Origin: CAXTKD01 sp964244885
GTDB taxonomy: Bacteria > Pseudomonadota > Alphaproteobacteria > Sphingomonadales > Sphingomonadaceae
Reading direction: 5' to 3'
Assembly (NCBI GenBank): GCA_964244885.1
Contig: CAXTKD010000006.1
Span: 1 to 64,000, forward strand
DNA length: 64,000 nucleotides
Shown in pieces: positions 42,266 through 51,351 of this stretch. The translations under genes and the position numbers were made by a program. The notes below the pieces were generated by a model. That model was not told the DNA's origin and ran no database searches. It saw only the letters and a list, made by a program, of their open reading frames with translations. Each line of letters opens with the position of its first letter. Position 1 is the first letter of the stretch.

Positions 42266-43162
42266 CTACTCGCTCCAATCCAGGCCCATGTCGCGATAGA
42301 CCTCGCGGTCGTCGCTCCAGTTCGCCTTCACCTTCACATGCAGAAACAGGTGGACCTTGCGGCCCAGCAGCTCCTCCAGCTCGGCGCGCGCGGTGGCGCC
42401 GATCTTCTTGATCTGCGCGCCGCCCTTGCCGAGCACGATCGCCTTCTGCGTGTCGCGCTCGACGAGAATCTGCTGGTGGATCGCCGCCGACCCGTCCTTC
42501 CGGTCCTCGAACTTCTCGGTCTCGACCGTCGAGGCGTAGGGCAGTTCCTCGTGGAGCTGGCGGTAGAGCTGCTCGCGGGTGATCTCGGCCGCCAGCAGCC
42601 GCGTCGTCACGTCGCTCACCTGGTCCTCGGGAAAGTGCCACGGCCCGGCCGGCACCGCCGCCGCCAGCGCCGCCTTGACCTCGGGCACGCCGTCGCCGGT
42701 CAGCGCCGAGATGAAGAAGATTTCGGTGAACGGCAGCCGCTCGTTCAGGCGCTCGGCGAGGACGAGCAGCTTCTCTTTCTTCGACACGTCGACCTTGTTG
42801 ATCGCCAGCATCTTGGGCTCGGGGCGCTTCTCGAGCGACGCGAGGATCGCCTCGACCTGCTCGGTCATCCCGCCGCGCGCGTCGACCATCAGCAGCACGA
42901 CGTCGGCCCCGGTCGTGCCCTCCCACGCCGCCTGAACCATCGCGCGGTCCAGTCGGCGGCGCGGCTCGAAGATGCCGGGCGTATCGACCAGCATCAATTG
43001 CGCGTCGCCGATCATCGCGATGCCCATCAGCCGGGTGCGAGTTGTCTGCACCTTGGGGCTGACGATCGCGACCTTCTGGCCGACGAGCGTGTTGACCAAC
43101 GTCGACTTGCCGGCGTTCGGCGCGCCGACGACGGCGACCACGCCGCATCTCTGCTCGCTCAT
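42266..43162 (-). CDS. era: GTPase Era
   Basis: 298 residues. G1 GAPNAGKSTLVN, G3 DTPGIFEP, G4 NKVDVSKKEKL and G5 ISALTGDGV are present, then the C-terminal KH domain with GGAQIKKIGATARAELEELL. Era binds the 3' end of 16S rRNA and helps 30S assembly. Its ATG overlaps the rnc stop by four bases, the conserved rnc-era coupling. Confidence 0.96.
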   Translation of the reverse strand: MSEQRCGVVAVVGAPNAGKSTLVNTLVGQKVAIVSPKVQTTRTRLMGIAMIGDAQLMLVDTPGIFEPRRRLDRAMVQAAWEGTTGADVVLLMVDARGGMTEQVEAILASLEKRPEPKMLAINKVDVSKKEKLLVLAERLNERLPFTEIFFISALTGDGVPEVKAALAAAVPAGPWHFPEDQVSDVTTRLLAAEITREQLYRQLHEELPYASTVETEKFEDRKDGSAAIHQQILVERDTQKAIVLGKGGAQIKKIGATARAELEELLGRKVHLFLHVKVKANWSDDREVYRDMGLDWSE

Positions 43163-43824
43163 GCGTTCAGCCTTTCGAGCATCGTTGCAGCGGCAGCCCG
43201 TTCGGCCTCCTGCTTGGTGTTGCCGTCCGCCTCGGCGGGCTCGTGGCCCTTCACCGTGACGCGCACGCAGAACACCGGCGCGTGGTGCGGCCCCTTGCGG
43301 CCGATCACCTCATAGGCCGGGGTCGGCAGCCCGCGGCCGTTCGCCCACTCCTGAAGCTCCGACTTCGGGTGCTTCGGCGCCTCGGTCCGCGCCTCCATCT
43401 TGCCCGCCCACGCCTTGCGCACGAACGCCTCGACTGGCGCCCAGCCGCCGTCCAGCCACAGCGCGCCGATCAGCGCCTCGCAGACGTCGCCCAGCACGTT
43501 GTCGCTGTTCTTCACCCCGTCGGCGCGCGCCTGCCGCCCCAGCCGGACATGCGCCTCCGCGCCGATCTCGCGCGCCACCTCGGCGCAGACCTCGCCGCTC
43601 ACCAGCTCGACGAGGCGGCGCGTCAGTGCACCCTCGGCATCGGGAAAGTCGGCGTAGAGCCACGCCGCGATCGCCAGGCCGACGACGCGGTCGCCGAGGA
43701 ACTCCAGCCGCTGATAGTCCGCCGCCCCGGTGCTCGGATGCGTGAGCGCGCGGTCGATCAGGGCAGGGTCTTTGAAGCGGTGGCCGAGGGCCGCCTCGGC
43801 CCATTCGCGCGTCCCGTCAGGCAT
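43159..43824 (-). CDS. rnc: Ribonuclease III
   Basis: 221 residues from ATG 43824. The catalytic signature is YQRLEFLGDRVVGLAIAAWL, with the second acidic site at NVLGDVCEALIGALWLDGG. The double-stranded RNA-binding domain follows (KSELQEWANGRGLPTPAYEV and TKQEAERAAAATMLERL). It processes rRNA precursors and other duplex RNAs. The signal peptidase lepB that often precedes rnc is not here; upstream is an inverted repeat and divergent pgi. Confidence 0.95.
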   Translation of the reverse strand: MPDGTREWAEAALGHRFKDPALIDRALTHPSTGAADYQRLEFLGDRVVGLAIAAWLYADFPDAEGALTRRLVELVSGEVCAEVAREIGAEAHVRLGRQARADGVKNSDNVLGDVCEALIGALWLDGGWAPVEAFVRKAWAGKMEARTEAPKHPKSELQEWANGRGLPTPAYEVIGRKGPHHAPVFCVRVTVKGHEPAEADGNTKQEAERAAAATMLERLNA

Positions 43825-43883
43825 GGGTTTCAGGTGAAGCGGCGGGCCTTCTGAGTCAAGCAACACCCAACTGCTACCCACCT

Positions 43884-43962
43884 CCGTTCGTCCTGAGCCT
43901 GTCGAAGGACGAGGCCGCACCGCCCTGCGTGCCACGTGGTTCGACAGGCTCACCACGAACGG
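43884..43962. repeat. Intergenic inverted repeat, 'CCGTTCGT...TGTCGAA' type
   Basis: Fourth copy of the family (CCGTTCGTCCTGAGCCTGTC and GACAGGCTCACCACGAACGG), in the divergent region between rnc and pgi. Confidence 0.85.
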
Positions 43963-44001
43963 AGGTTGGAAACTTGGCACGGGAACGGCAGAAGAGGGGC
44001 C

Positions 44002-45522
44002 ATGACCCTCCCCGACACCGCCGCCTGGCGCGCGCTCGCCGCCCATGCCCCGACGATCCCGCCGCTCACCGCGCTGTTCGCCGCCGATCCGGACCGCCTG
44101 GCGCGGATGTCCGCCAGCCTCGAAGGCCTGCAGTTCGATTTCTCCAAGCTTCTCGCCTCCGCCCAAACGCTGACACTGCTCGGAACGCTCGTGCAGGAGG
44201 CCGACCTCGCCGGCTGGCGCGCCAGGCTGCTCGGCGGCGAGATCGTCAACCCGGCCGAGAACCGCGCCGCCACCCACGCCGCCGAGCGCGGCACCGGCCC
44301 CGCCTCGATCACCGACCCCGCCGCCGCCGCGCACGCCAAGACCCGCGCGCTGGTCGATCAGATCCGCCGCGACGGCAAGATCAGGCACATCCTCCACCTC
44401 GGCATCGGTGGCTCCGCTCTCGGTCCGGCTCTCCTGGTCGATGCGCTGAAGCCCGATCTGGCGTTCTCCGTCGTCTCAAACATCGACGGCGCGGCGCTCG
44501 AGCCCGTCCTCAAGTCGCACGATCCCGCGACGACGCTGCTTATCGTCACCTCGAAGACCTTCACCACGGTCGAGACCATGACCAACGCCGCGAGCGCCAT
44601 GGCGTGGCTCGGCCCAGACGCGCTCGACCGCACCGTCGCCGTCACCGCCGCCCCCGACAAGGCGCGCGCCTTCGGCATCCCGGACGACCGCATCCTGTCC
44701 TTCGCCGAGACCGTCGGCGGGCGGTACTCCTTGTGGTCGGCGGTCGGCGTCCCCGCCGCGCTCGGCTGGGGGTGGGAGGGCTTCCAGGCGCTGCTCGACG
44801 GCGCCGCCGCGATGGACCGCCACTTTGCCGAGACGCCGTTCGAGGCGAACGCCCCCGTGATCGCCGCGATGCTCGACGTCCTCCACGCCACCGTCCTCGG
44901 CATGCCGACCCGCGCGGTCTTCGCCTACGACGAGCGCCTGAAGCTGCTGCCGAGCTACCTCCAGCAGCTCGAGATGGAATCGAACGGCAAGCGCGTCACC
45001 CGCGACGGCGCGCCCGTCACCTGGCCGACCGCGCCGATCACCTGGGGCGGCGTCGGCACCGACGCGCAGCATGCGGTGTTCCAGCTCCTCCACCAGGGCA
45101 CCCACGTCCAGCCGACCGAGTTCCTCGCCGTCATCGAGCCCGGCCACCATCTCGACGCCGACCACCACAAGCAGCTCCTCTCCAACTGCTTCGCGCAAGG
45201 CGCGGCGCTGCTCCGTGGACGCACCACCGAGGAGGCGCTGCCCAAGTCCGGCAACGACCCCGCGCTCGCTCAGGCCAAGACCTTCACCGGCAACCGGCCC
45301 TCGGCGACCATCCTGCTCGACAAATTGGATCACCGCACGCTGGGCGCGCTCCTCGCCTTCTACGAGCACCGCACGTTTGCGGCCGGCGTCCTCCTCGGCA
45401 TCAACCCCTTCGACCAATGGGGCGTCGAGCTCGGCAAGGAAATGGCGACCGCGATGGGGAAGGGCGATGCGGCGGACTTCGACCCCTCGACCCGCGACCT
45501 GATGAAGCGCGCGTTCGGATAG
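44002..45522 (+). CDS. pgi: Glucose-6-phosphate isomerase
   Basis: 506 residues from ATG 44002, preceded by AGAGGGG. The SIS sugar-phosphate region shows LGIGGSALGPALLVDAL and VTSKTFTTVETMTNA; the PGI signatures are FSAETVGGRYSLWSAVGVP-like SFAETVGGRYSLWSAVG and GVELGKEMA. It interconverts glucose 6-phosphate and fructose 6-phosphate. The gene is alone, with inverted repeats on both sides. Confidence 0.95.
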   Translation: MTLPDTAAWRALAAHAPTIPPLTALFAADPDRLARMSASLEGLQFDFSKLLASAQTLTLLGTLVQEADLAGWRARLLGGEIVNPAENRAATHAAERGTGPASITDPAAAAHAKTRALVDQIRRDGKIRHILHLGIGGSALGPALLVDALKPDLAFSVVSNIDGAALEPVLKSHDPATTLLIVTSKTFTTVETMTNAASAMAWLGPDALDRTVAVTAAPDKARAFGIPDDRILSFAETVGGRYSLWSAVGVPAALGWGWEGFQALLDGAAAMDRHFAETPFEANAPVIAAMLDVLHATVLGMPTRAVFAYDERLKLLPSYLQQLEMESNGKRVTRDGAPVTWPTAPITWGGVGTDAQHAVFQLLHQGTHVQPTEFLAVIEPGHHLDADHHKQLLSNCFAQGAALLRGRTTEEALPKSGNDPALAQAKTFTGNRPSATILLDKLDHRTLGALLAFYEHRTFAAGVLLGINPFDQWGVELGKEMATAMGKGDAADFDPSTRDLMKRAFG

Positions 45523-45526
45523 ATAA

Positions 45527-45583
45527 CTCCCTCCCCCCGGAAGGGGGAGGGAACAGGCCTGCGGAACATCGGTTCTCCCTCCC
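45527..45583. repeat. Short G/C-tract hairpin element
   Basis: CTCCCTCCCCCCGGAAGGGGGAGGG forms a strong hairpin directly after pgi and may end its transcript. A second CTCCCTCCC tract ends the segment just before the next small gene. Related to the element at 22910. Confidence 0.65.
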
Positions 45584-45610
45584 ATGATAAATTACGAAAA
45601 AGACGGCCCC

Positions 45611-45790
45611 ATGCAGCCCCCGCGCTCGACCGACGACGAGCTAAAGGACGCGCCGGTCCCGACCGCCGCCAACCCCGGCGGCGCCAGCCAGACCGCCGAC
45701 GACCCGAGCGGGGTCGCGGAGGACGCGTCGGATGCCGCGCTCACCAACGGCGGGGCGCCGGTCCCGACGAGCAACCAGGAAGCGGGCTAA
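45611..45790 (+). CDS. Small acidic, probably disordered protein
   Basis: 59 residues from ATG 45611 (ATG 45584 would add nine). The composition is rich in Asp, Pro, Ala, Ser and Gly with almost no hydrophobic core: STDDELKDAPVPTAANPGGA, then DDPSGVAEDASDAALTNGGA. The sequence APVPT appears twice. Such proteins are seen in sphingomonads without known role; disorder and stress protection are only possible ideas. Confidence 0.6.
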   Translation: MQPPRSTDDELKDAPVPTAANPGGASQTADDPSGVAEDASDAALTNGGAPVPTSNQEAG

Positions 45791-45793
45791 ACC

Positions 45794-45923
45794 TCCCTCG
45801 CCCGCTTGCGGGAGAGGGCGACTCGCGGCAGCGAGCGGGGTGAGGGAAACCGCTGAGTCCAGCGCCGCTCGCGCTGTCGCGCTTCGCCCCTCACCCCAGC
45901 CCTCTCCCGCAGGCGGGAGAGGG
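45794..45923. repeat. Intergenic inverted repeat, 'CTCGCCCGCTTGCGGGAGAGGG' type
   Basis: Second copy of the element at 40659, with arms CCCTCGCCCGCTTGCGGGAG and CCTCTCCCGCAGGCGGGAGA, between convergent genes. Confidence 0.85.
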
Positions 45924-45929
45924 AGTTAA

Positions 45930-47150
45930 TCAATCCTCGATCGCGGCGTAGACCATCGTCCTAAGCTCGCGCCGCACCGGGTAGGTGCTCGACGGGATCA
46001 GCTGCGTCATGAAGATGCAGATCAGCTCCTCCTCCGGATCGATCCAGAAGAAGGTGCTCGCCATCCCGCCCCAGAAATAGTCGCCCGCCGAGCCCGGCAT
46101 CAGCGTTCGCGCCGGATCCATCGTCGTCGCGAAGCCGAGGCCGAAGCCGACGCCCGAATAGGTCGCTTCGGAAAACAGCGACCTGGACAGCGCCGGCAGG
46201 TCGGCGGCGCCCGGCAGGTGGTTCGCCACCATCAGCTCGACGGTCTTGCGGCTCAGCAGCCGGTGGCCGCCCCTGATATGGTCGTCGAGCAGCGCCTGGC
46301 AGAACTTCAGATAGTCCGCCGCGGTCGACACCAGCCCGCCGCCGCCCGAGACGAAGGGGGGCGGCGCGCGGAAATAGCCCGTCGCCGGGTCGTCGACGAG
46401 ATCGAGGGGCTTCGCGGGGGTGATCTGGTAGCAGGCCGCCAGCCGCGCGTGGTTCGCCGGCTCGACGTGGAAGCCTGTCTCCTCCATGCTGAGCGGATCG
46501 AAGATGCGTTCCTTCAGGAAGCGCTCGAACGGCATGCCGGAGATCTTCTGGACGAGGTAGCCGAGCACGTCGGTCGCCACCGAGTAATTCCATGCCGTCC
46601 CCGGCGAGAATTCCAGCGGCAGGCCGCTAAGCCCCTTGATCATGTCGTCCATCGTCACGCGTTTCTCGGGCATCCCCCAGCCGCCCTTGCGGTAGGCCGC
46701 GTCGACGTTGGTCCGCATCTGGAAGCCGTAGGTCAGCCCCGCCGTGTGGCGCAGCAGGTCGACGATCAGCATCGGCCGTTCGGCGCGGCTCGTCTGGAAG
46801 CCGGTCTCCTGAGTGCCGGCGGCGTAGACGCCAAGGTCCCGCCATTCGGGGATGAAGCGGTGGACCGGATCGTCGAGCGCCACCTTGCCCTCCTCGACCA
46901 GCATCATGAAGGCGACGCTGGTGACCGGCTTGGTCATCGAATAGATGCGGAAGATCGTGTCCTCGGCGAGCGGCTTGCCGCGCTCGACATCGGCCATGCC
47001 GCGCACGCCCAGGTGCGCCACCTTGCCGCGCCGCGCCACCAGCGTCAGCGTTCCGGGAAGCTTGCCGGTATCGACATATTTCGCGGCCAGATAGTCGTCG
47101 ATCCGCGCCAGCCGCTCGCGCGACATTCCGACGGATTTGGCGTGGCTCAT
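45930..47150 (-). CDS. Serine hydrolase / beta-lactamase-fold esterase (EstB-like)
   Basis: 406 residues; ATG 47150 is chosen because GGAG lies six bases upstream. The catalytic S-x-x-K is S71-M-T-K74 in FRIYSMTKPVTS, and the tyrosine motif is in WNYSVATDVLG. The C-terminal part has FWGGMASTFFWIDPEEELIC. This is the class C-like family VIII esterase layout (EstB), with no secretion signal seen. It probably hydrolyses short-chain esters or lactams; true beta-lactamase activity would be unusual for this subgroup. Confidence 0.88.
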   Translation of the reverse strand: MSHAKSVGMSRERLARIDDYLAAKYVDTGKLPGTLTLVARRGKVAHLGVRGMADVERGKPLAEDTIFRIYSMTKPVTSVAFMMLVEEGKVALDDPVHRFIPEWRDLGVYAAGTQETGFQTSRAERPMLIVDLLRHTAGLTYGFQMRTNVDAAYRKGGWGMPEKRVTMDDMIKGLSGLPLEFSPGTAWNYSVATDVLGYLVQKISGMPFERFLKERIFDPLSMEETGFHVEPANHARLAACYQITPAKPLDLVDDPATGYFRAPPPFVSGGGGLVSTAADYLKFCQALLDDHIRGGHRLLSRKTVELMVANHLPGAADLPALSRSLFSEATYSGVGFGLGFATTMDPARTLMPGSAGDYFWGGMASTFFWIDPEEELICIFMTQLIPSSTYPVRRELRTMVYAAIED

Positions 47151-47234
47151 GCGATGCTCCCCGGCGATCCGCGACACTTAGGACCGGCGCCCTTCCGTTG
47201 CCAACCCCAGCCGTTACGCTAGGGTGGCCTCGTA

Positions 47235-48488
47235 ATGCTTAGGCTCCTTGGCACCCGCCGTTTCGGGCCGTTGTTCGCGACCCAGTTCCTGGGGGCGTTC
47301 AACGACAATCTCTACAAGACCGCGATGCTGTTCCTCATCACTTACAAGCTCTTGGCGCACGACGCGCGGGGCGGGGCGGTGATGGTCCAGCTCGCGGCGG
47401 GCGTGTTCATCCTGCCGTTCTTCCTGTTCTCGGGCATCGCGGGGCAGGTCGCCGACGGAGTCGACAAGGCGCGCGTCGTGCGCTGGGTGAAGACCGCCGA
47501 GATCGGCATCATGGCCGTCGGCGCCTTCGCGCTGACCCACGGCTCCATCCCGCTCCTCATGCTCGTGCTGTTCGCGATGGGGACGCACTCGACGGTCTTC
47601 GGCCCGATCAAATACGCCATCCTGCCGCAGCATCTCGGCAAGAACGAGGTGCTGGCGGGCACCGGCCTGGTCGAGGCAGGGACCTATGTCGCGATCCTCA
47701 CCGGCCAGATCGCCGGCGGGCTCGCGGAGGAGCATGCCGCCTGGGGAGTCGTCGCGGTCGCGGCGATCGGCTGGCTGACCGGCCGCGCCGTGCCGCCCGC
47801 GCCGCCGCGCCACGAGCCGCATGTCGACTGGAACTTCGTCCGCGCGATGTGGGTGTCGGTCCGTCACCTGCTTGACGACCGGCGCCTGTGGATGGCGACG
47901 CTTTGCATCTCGTGGTTCTGGTCGATGGGCGCGGTGTTCACCGCCGAGTTCCTGCCGCTGGTCAAGGGCCGCCTGCATGCCAACGAGCAGGTCGCGACGC
48001 TCTTCCTCGCCACCTTCTCGATCGGCGTGTCGATCGGCTCGCTCGCGGTCAACCGGCTGCTGAAGGGGGAGGTCTCGGCGCGCTACGCCCCCGCCGCGCT
48101 GATCGCGATCAGCCTGTTCGTCGCCGACCTCGTGCTCGCGGCGCATCTGTTCGACGCCGGTCCCGTGATGCTCGGCGCACACACCTTCATCGCGCGTCCG
48201 GGGAGCTGGCACATCCTGCTGGCGCTGCTCGGCCTGTCGGGGTCGGCGGGCGTGTTCGTCGTGCCGCTCTACGCGATGCTGCAGACGATCTGCGACCCCG
48301 GCGAGCGCGCGCAGGTGATCGCCGGCAACAACATCGTCAACTCGGCCTTCATGGTCGTCGCCTCGATCGGCGGGGCCGCGATCGTCGCCCTCGGGCGCTC
48401 GCCGCTCGATGTGCTGCTCGTCGTCGGCCTGCTCAACCTCGCGGTGCTGCCGGGCGCGATCAAGCTCAGGCGGGTATGCATGGGATGA
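47235..48488 (+). CDS. LplT-like MFS transporter, first gene of the export cassette
   Basis: 417 residues. It starts RRFGPLFATQFLGAFNDNLYK, the classic opening of LplT/Aas-type lysophospholipid transporters, and continues with about 12 helices and PIKYAILPQHLGKNEVLAGT, another LplT phrase. LplT flips lysophospholipids inward for re-acylation. Its TGA overlaps the ATG of the M50 gene by four bases (ATGA), so it is translationally tied to the following adaptor cassette. In this setting it may modify or recycle membrane lipid for the exporter, but that is inference. Confidence 0.85.
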   Translation: MLRLLGTRRFGPLFATQFLGAFNDNLYKTAMLFLITYKLLAHDARGGAVMVQLAAGVFILPFFLFSGIAGQVADGVDKARVVRWVKTAEIGIMAVGAFALTHGSIPLLMLVLFAMGTHSTVFGPIKYAILPQHLGKNEVLAGTGLVEAGTYVAILTGQIAGGLAEEHAAWGVVAVAAIGWLTGRAVPPAPPRHEPHVDWNFVRAMWVSVRHLLDDRRLWMATLCISWFWSMGAVFTAEFLPLVKGRLHANEQVATLFLATFSIGVSIGSLAVNRLLKGEVSARYAPAALIAISLFVADLVLAAHLFDAGPVMLGAHTFIARPGSWHILLALLGLSGSAGVFVVPLYAMLQTICDPGERAQVIAGNNIVNSAFMVVASIGGAAIVALGRSPLDVLLVVGLLNLAVLPGAIKLRRVCMG

Positions 48489-50536
48489 GCGGCGCGCTCG
48501 ACATCGGCGGGCTGATCGCGCTGCGCTCCCCCGATCTGCAGTTCGTCCGGCAGGGCAGGGGGGAACGTGTCCGCTACGTCGCCTCCGACGTCCGGCGCGG
48601 CCGCCACATGGCGCTCCGTCCAGACGCCTACCGCCTGCTCGGCGAGTTCGACGGGCGGCGCACGCTCGGGCAGATCTACGCGAAGGATGCTGATCATCTT
48701 CCCAGCCGCGAGTCGGTGGCGAAGGTCGTGCTCCAGCTCCACGCGGCGGGGCTGTTCGAGACGATCGAGGGCAAGCTGCCCGAGCGCGGCAAGGCGGGCG
48801 TCGCGCCCTACGAGGCCAAGCTGGTGTCGTGGCGGCGCGAGCTGATCGACCTGTCGCCCTGGCTGCCGCTGCTCGAGCGGCTGTTCGGCTGGATGTTCAG
48901 CAAAGGCGGCCTGATCGCCTGGACCCTGCTGCTCGTCGCGGCGCTGTGGGCGCTCGCCTCGGGCGCGCCCGACATCGATGCCGGGCGGTGGCTCGCGCAG
49001 CTCGACGCGGCGCAGGCGGCGGCGCTCTACGTCCTGTTCCTCGTCCTGAAGGCGCTGCACGAGGCGGGCCACGCCATCGCCTACCGCCGGCTGGCGGCGC
49101 AGGAGGGAGTCAAGGTCGGCAGCGTCCGCGCCGGCATCGCGCTGATGTTCCTGATGCCCTTTCCCTTCACCAACGTCACCGGCGCGTGGCGGCTGGCGAG
49201 CCGCTGGCGGCGCGCCGCGATCGGCGCCGCGGGCATGTACATCGAAAGCTGGCCGGCGCTGATCGGCGCCCTGCTGTGGGCGACTACCGATGACCCGGTG
49301 GTGCGCTCGGTCGCCGGCCATGTCGCGGCGATCGCCGGCATCACGACAGTGCTGTTCAACCTCAATCCGCTCGGCCGGATGGACGGCTATTACATCTTCT
49401 CTGACCTTGCCGACCGTCCCAATCTCGGCCGCCAGGCGAGCCAGGCGGCGCTCAACGTGCTGGCGCGGCTCACCTGCGCGGTCGACCCGGGACGGCTGGA
49501 GCCGCTCGACTGGAAGCTGCTCGCCTACTGGTCCGGCTCGCTGCTCTTCCGCGTCTCGATCTACGCCGCCTTGTTCTGGACCGCGCTCAGCCACGGCGCG
49601 ACTCTCGCCGTCGTCGTGCTGCTGATCGCCGGCTCGCTGCTCGCGGTGCGGCCGATGGCGGGGGCGGTGCGCTGGCTGCTGAGCGTCAGCGACGACCCGG
49701 CGCGCTCGCGCCGCCTGCTGACGGCCACGGCGGCGGTCGTCGCGCTGTTCCTGCTCGTGCCGCTGCCCTCGACGGTGGCGCTGAGCGGCGTTGTCGAGAA
49801 CCCCGGCTTCACCCCGATCTACCCGCCGCGCGCCGCGCGCGTCATCCAGGCCCACGGCCGTTCGGCCTTCGACACCGCCCCCGCGCGGCTGGAGCTTGCC
49901 GAGCTCGACGCCCGCCGTGGCCTCGCGATGGCGCGCTGGCAGCAGGCGCTGGTGCAGGGCGACCCGCGCTCGCGCGACTATAGCGAGGAGGCGAACGCGC
50001 TCGACGCCAGAGTCGCGGCGCTCCGCGACGACGTGCGCGAGCTGGAAACCGGCCTCGGCGGCGCCGATGTCGTGCCGCTCGACCTCGACGACCACCGCGC
50101 CGCCTGGGTGCCGACCGGCGGGCGCCCGGTCGCGGTCGCGATGCGACGCGGCCCGATCGTCATCCGCGCCGTCGGCCCCGAGCGCGAGCGCGACCGCATC
50201 GTCGCGGCGCATGAGGGCAGGGCACGTCCCCTCGGCCAGCCCGGCGAAAGCTTCGCGGTGACCGTTGCCGGAGTCGCCCCCGAAACCGCCGAGAACCTGC
50301 CCTCCGCCGCCTTGGCGCGCGCCGCGGGCGGCAGCATCGCCGCCGACCCGAGCGATCCCGCGGGCCGCCGCGCCGCCGAGCCGATGGTTGCCGTCACCCT
50401 CGCCCCGCGCGATAAGGCGGAGGCATTGCGGCAGGGGCAACGGGTCGAGGTGCGGCTGCGCGGGCCACTCCGGCCGATCGCGGTTCAGCTTGCGGATCGG
50501 CTCGCCGGATTCCTCGGCGCGCCGCCGGTCGGATAG
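48485..50536 (+). CDS. M50-type metalloprotease membrane protein with PqqD/RRE-like N-terminus
   Basis: 683 residues from ATG 48485. Residues 1-95 follow a PqqD-like winged helix (ALRSPDLQFVRQGRG, RPDAYRLLGEFDGRRTLGQI, VVLQLHAAGLFET). Helices follow, with the zinc site HEAGH at 192-196 and NLNPLGRMDGYY with D300, the second M50 motif. Several more helices reach to about 440, then a HlyD-like periplasmic part with a charged coiled coil (residues about 460-680). This mosaic is the M50/adaptor type seen beside secreted peptide or giant-protein genes. It may cut or merely gate the substrate during export. Confidence 0.83.
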   Translation: MSGALDIGGLIALRSPDLQFVRQGRGERVRYVASDVRRGRHMALRPDAYRLLGEFDGRRTLGQIYAKDADHLPSRESVAKVVLQLHAAGLFETIEGKLPERGKAGVAPYEAKLVSWRRELIDLSPWLPLLERLFGWMFSKGGLIAWTLLLVAALWALASGAPDIDAGRWLAQLDAAQAAALYVLFLVLKALHEAGHAIAYRRLAAQEGVKVGSVRAGIALMFLMPFPFTNVTGAWRLASRWRRAAIGAAGMYIESWPALIGALLWATTDDPVVRSVAGHVAAIAGITTVLFNLNPLGRMDGYYIFSDLADRPNLGRQASQAALNVLARLTCAVDPGRLEPLDWKLLAYWSGSLLFRVSIYAALFWTALSHGATLAVVVLLIAGSLLAVRPMAGAVRWLLSVSDDPARSRRLLTATAAVVALFLLVPLPSTVALSGVVENPGFTPIYPPRAARVIQAHGRSAFDTAPARLELAELDARRGLAMARWQQALVQGDPRSRDYSEEANALDARVAALRDDVRELETGLGGADVVPLDLDDHRAAWVPTGGRPVAVAMRRGPIVIRAVGPERERDRIVAAHEGRARPLGQPGESFAVTVAGVAPETAENLPSAALARAAGGSIAADPSDPAGRRAAEPMVAVTLAPRDKAEALRQGQRVEVRLRGPLRPIAVQLADRLAGFLGAPPVG

Positions 50537-50547
50537 CGGGGGCGAGT

Positions 50548-51351
50548 GTGAAGCGTATCCTATTCTTAGCGGCGCTGGCGTGGGCCGCGCCGTCGCTCGC
50601 GCAGCCCGGCGTCCACGTCGCGACGATCTTCAGCGCCGAGCGCTCCGCCGCGCTGAAGCCGCTCGTCGACGCGCAGGTCGCGGGCGTCGCCGTCCGCGAG
50701 GGCGCGGCGGTCAGGCGGGGCGCGCTTCTCGTCCAGCTCGACGACCGGCAACAGCGCGCCCGCGTCGCGCTGGCGCAGACCTCTTCGGGGGCCGGGGCGG
50801 AGATCGGCCTCGCCGCCGTGCGGCTGCGCGAGGCGCAGGCCAAGCTCGCCAGCACCGAGAAGGCGGCGCGCGCCGGCGCCGCTGAGGATTGGGAACTCCG
50901 CCAAGCGCGCGCCGGCGCCGCGCAAGCCGTCGAGGAGGCCCGCATGGCCCGCGACCGCCAGTCGGTCGAGCGCCGCCGCCTGGGCGTCGAGCAGACCGTG
51001 CTCGACAGCCTCCGCATCCGCGCGCCGTTCGATGGCCGGGTGACCCGCCTCAACGCCCGCCCGGGCGCGACCGTCCGCCAGACCGACACCGTCGCGGTCG
51101 TCACCGACCTGTCGGCGCTGCGCGGCGAAGCCTATGTCCGCGCGCGCTTCTACGGCCTGTTGAAGGCGGGCCAACGCTACGCCGTGCGCTTCGACGCGCC
51201 GTTCGCCGCGACCGCGACCGCGACGCTGACCTATGTCGATCCGGTGATGGACGCCGGCAGCTTCCGCGCGGTCTTCGTGCTCGACAACGCGCGGGAGACA
51301 ATCCCCTCGGGCCTCGAGGGCCGAATCATCCTGCGCCCGCCGACGCCATGA
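50548..51351 (+). CDS. Periplasmic HlyD-family adaptor
   Basis: 267 residues from GTG 50548. A signal peptide (MKRILFLAALAWAAPSLAQ as translated) precedes a lipoyl half-motif (VAGVAVREGAAVRRGALLVQ), a helical hairpin rich in Ala/Arg/Glu (about 75-150), the second lipoyl half (IRAPFDGRVTRLNARPGATV) and a beta-barrel end. It is a short membrane-fusion protein linking an inner-membrane pump to an outer-membrane channel. It starts 11 bases after the M50 gene and overlaps the next gene by four bases. Confidence 0.87.
   Translation: MKRILFLAALAWAAPSLAQPGVHVATIFSAERSAALKPLVDAQVAGVAVREGAAVRRGALLVQLDDRQQRARVALAQTSSGAGAEIGLAAVRLREAQAKLASTEKAARAGAAEDWELRQARAGAAQAVEEARMARDRQSVERRRLGVEQTVLDSLRIRAPFDGRVTRLNARPGATVRQTDTVAVVTDLSALRGEAYVRARFYGLLKAGQRYAVRFDAPFAATATATLTYVDPVMDAGSFRAVFVLDNARETIPSGLEGRIILRPPTP

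Noticed and set aside
48269..50440. A 723-codon frame opposite the M50 gene
   Set aside because: Antisense shadow with no recognisable motif, while the plus-strand frame has HEAGH and the NPLGRMDGYY motif.
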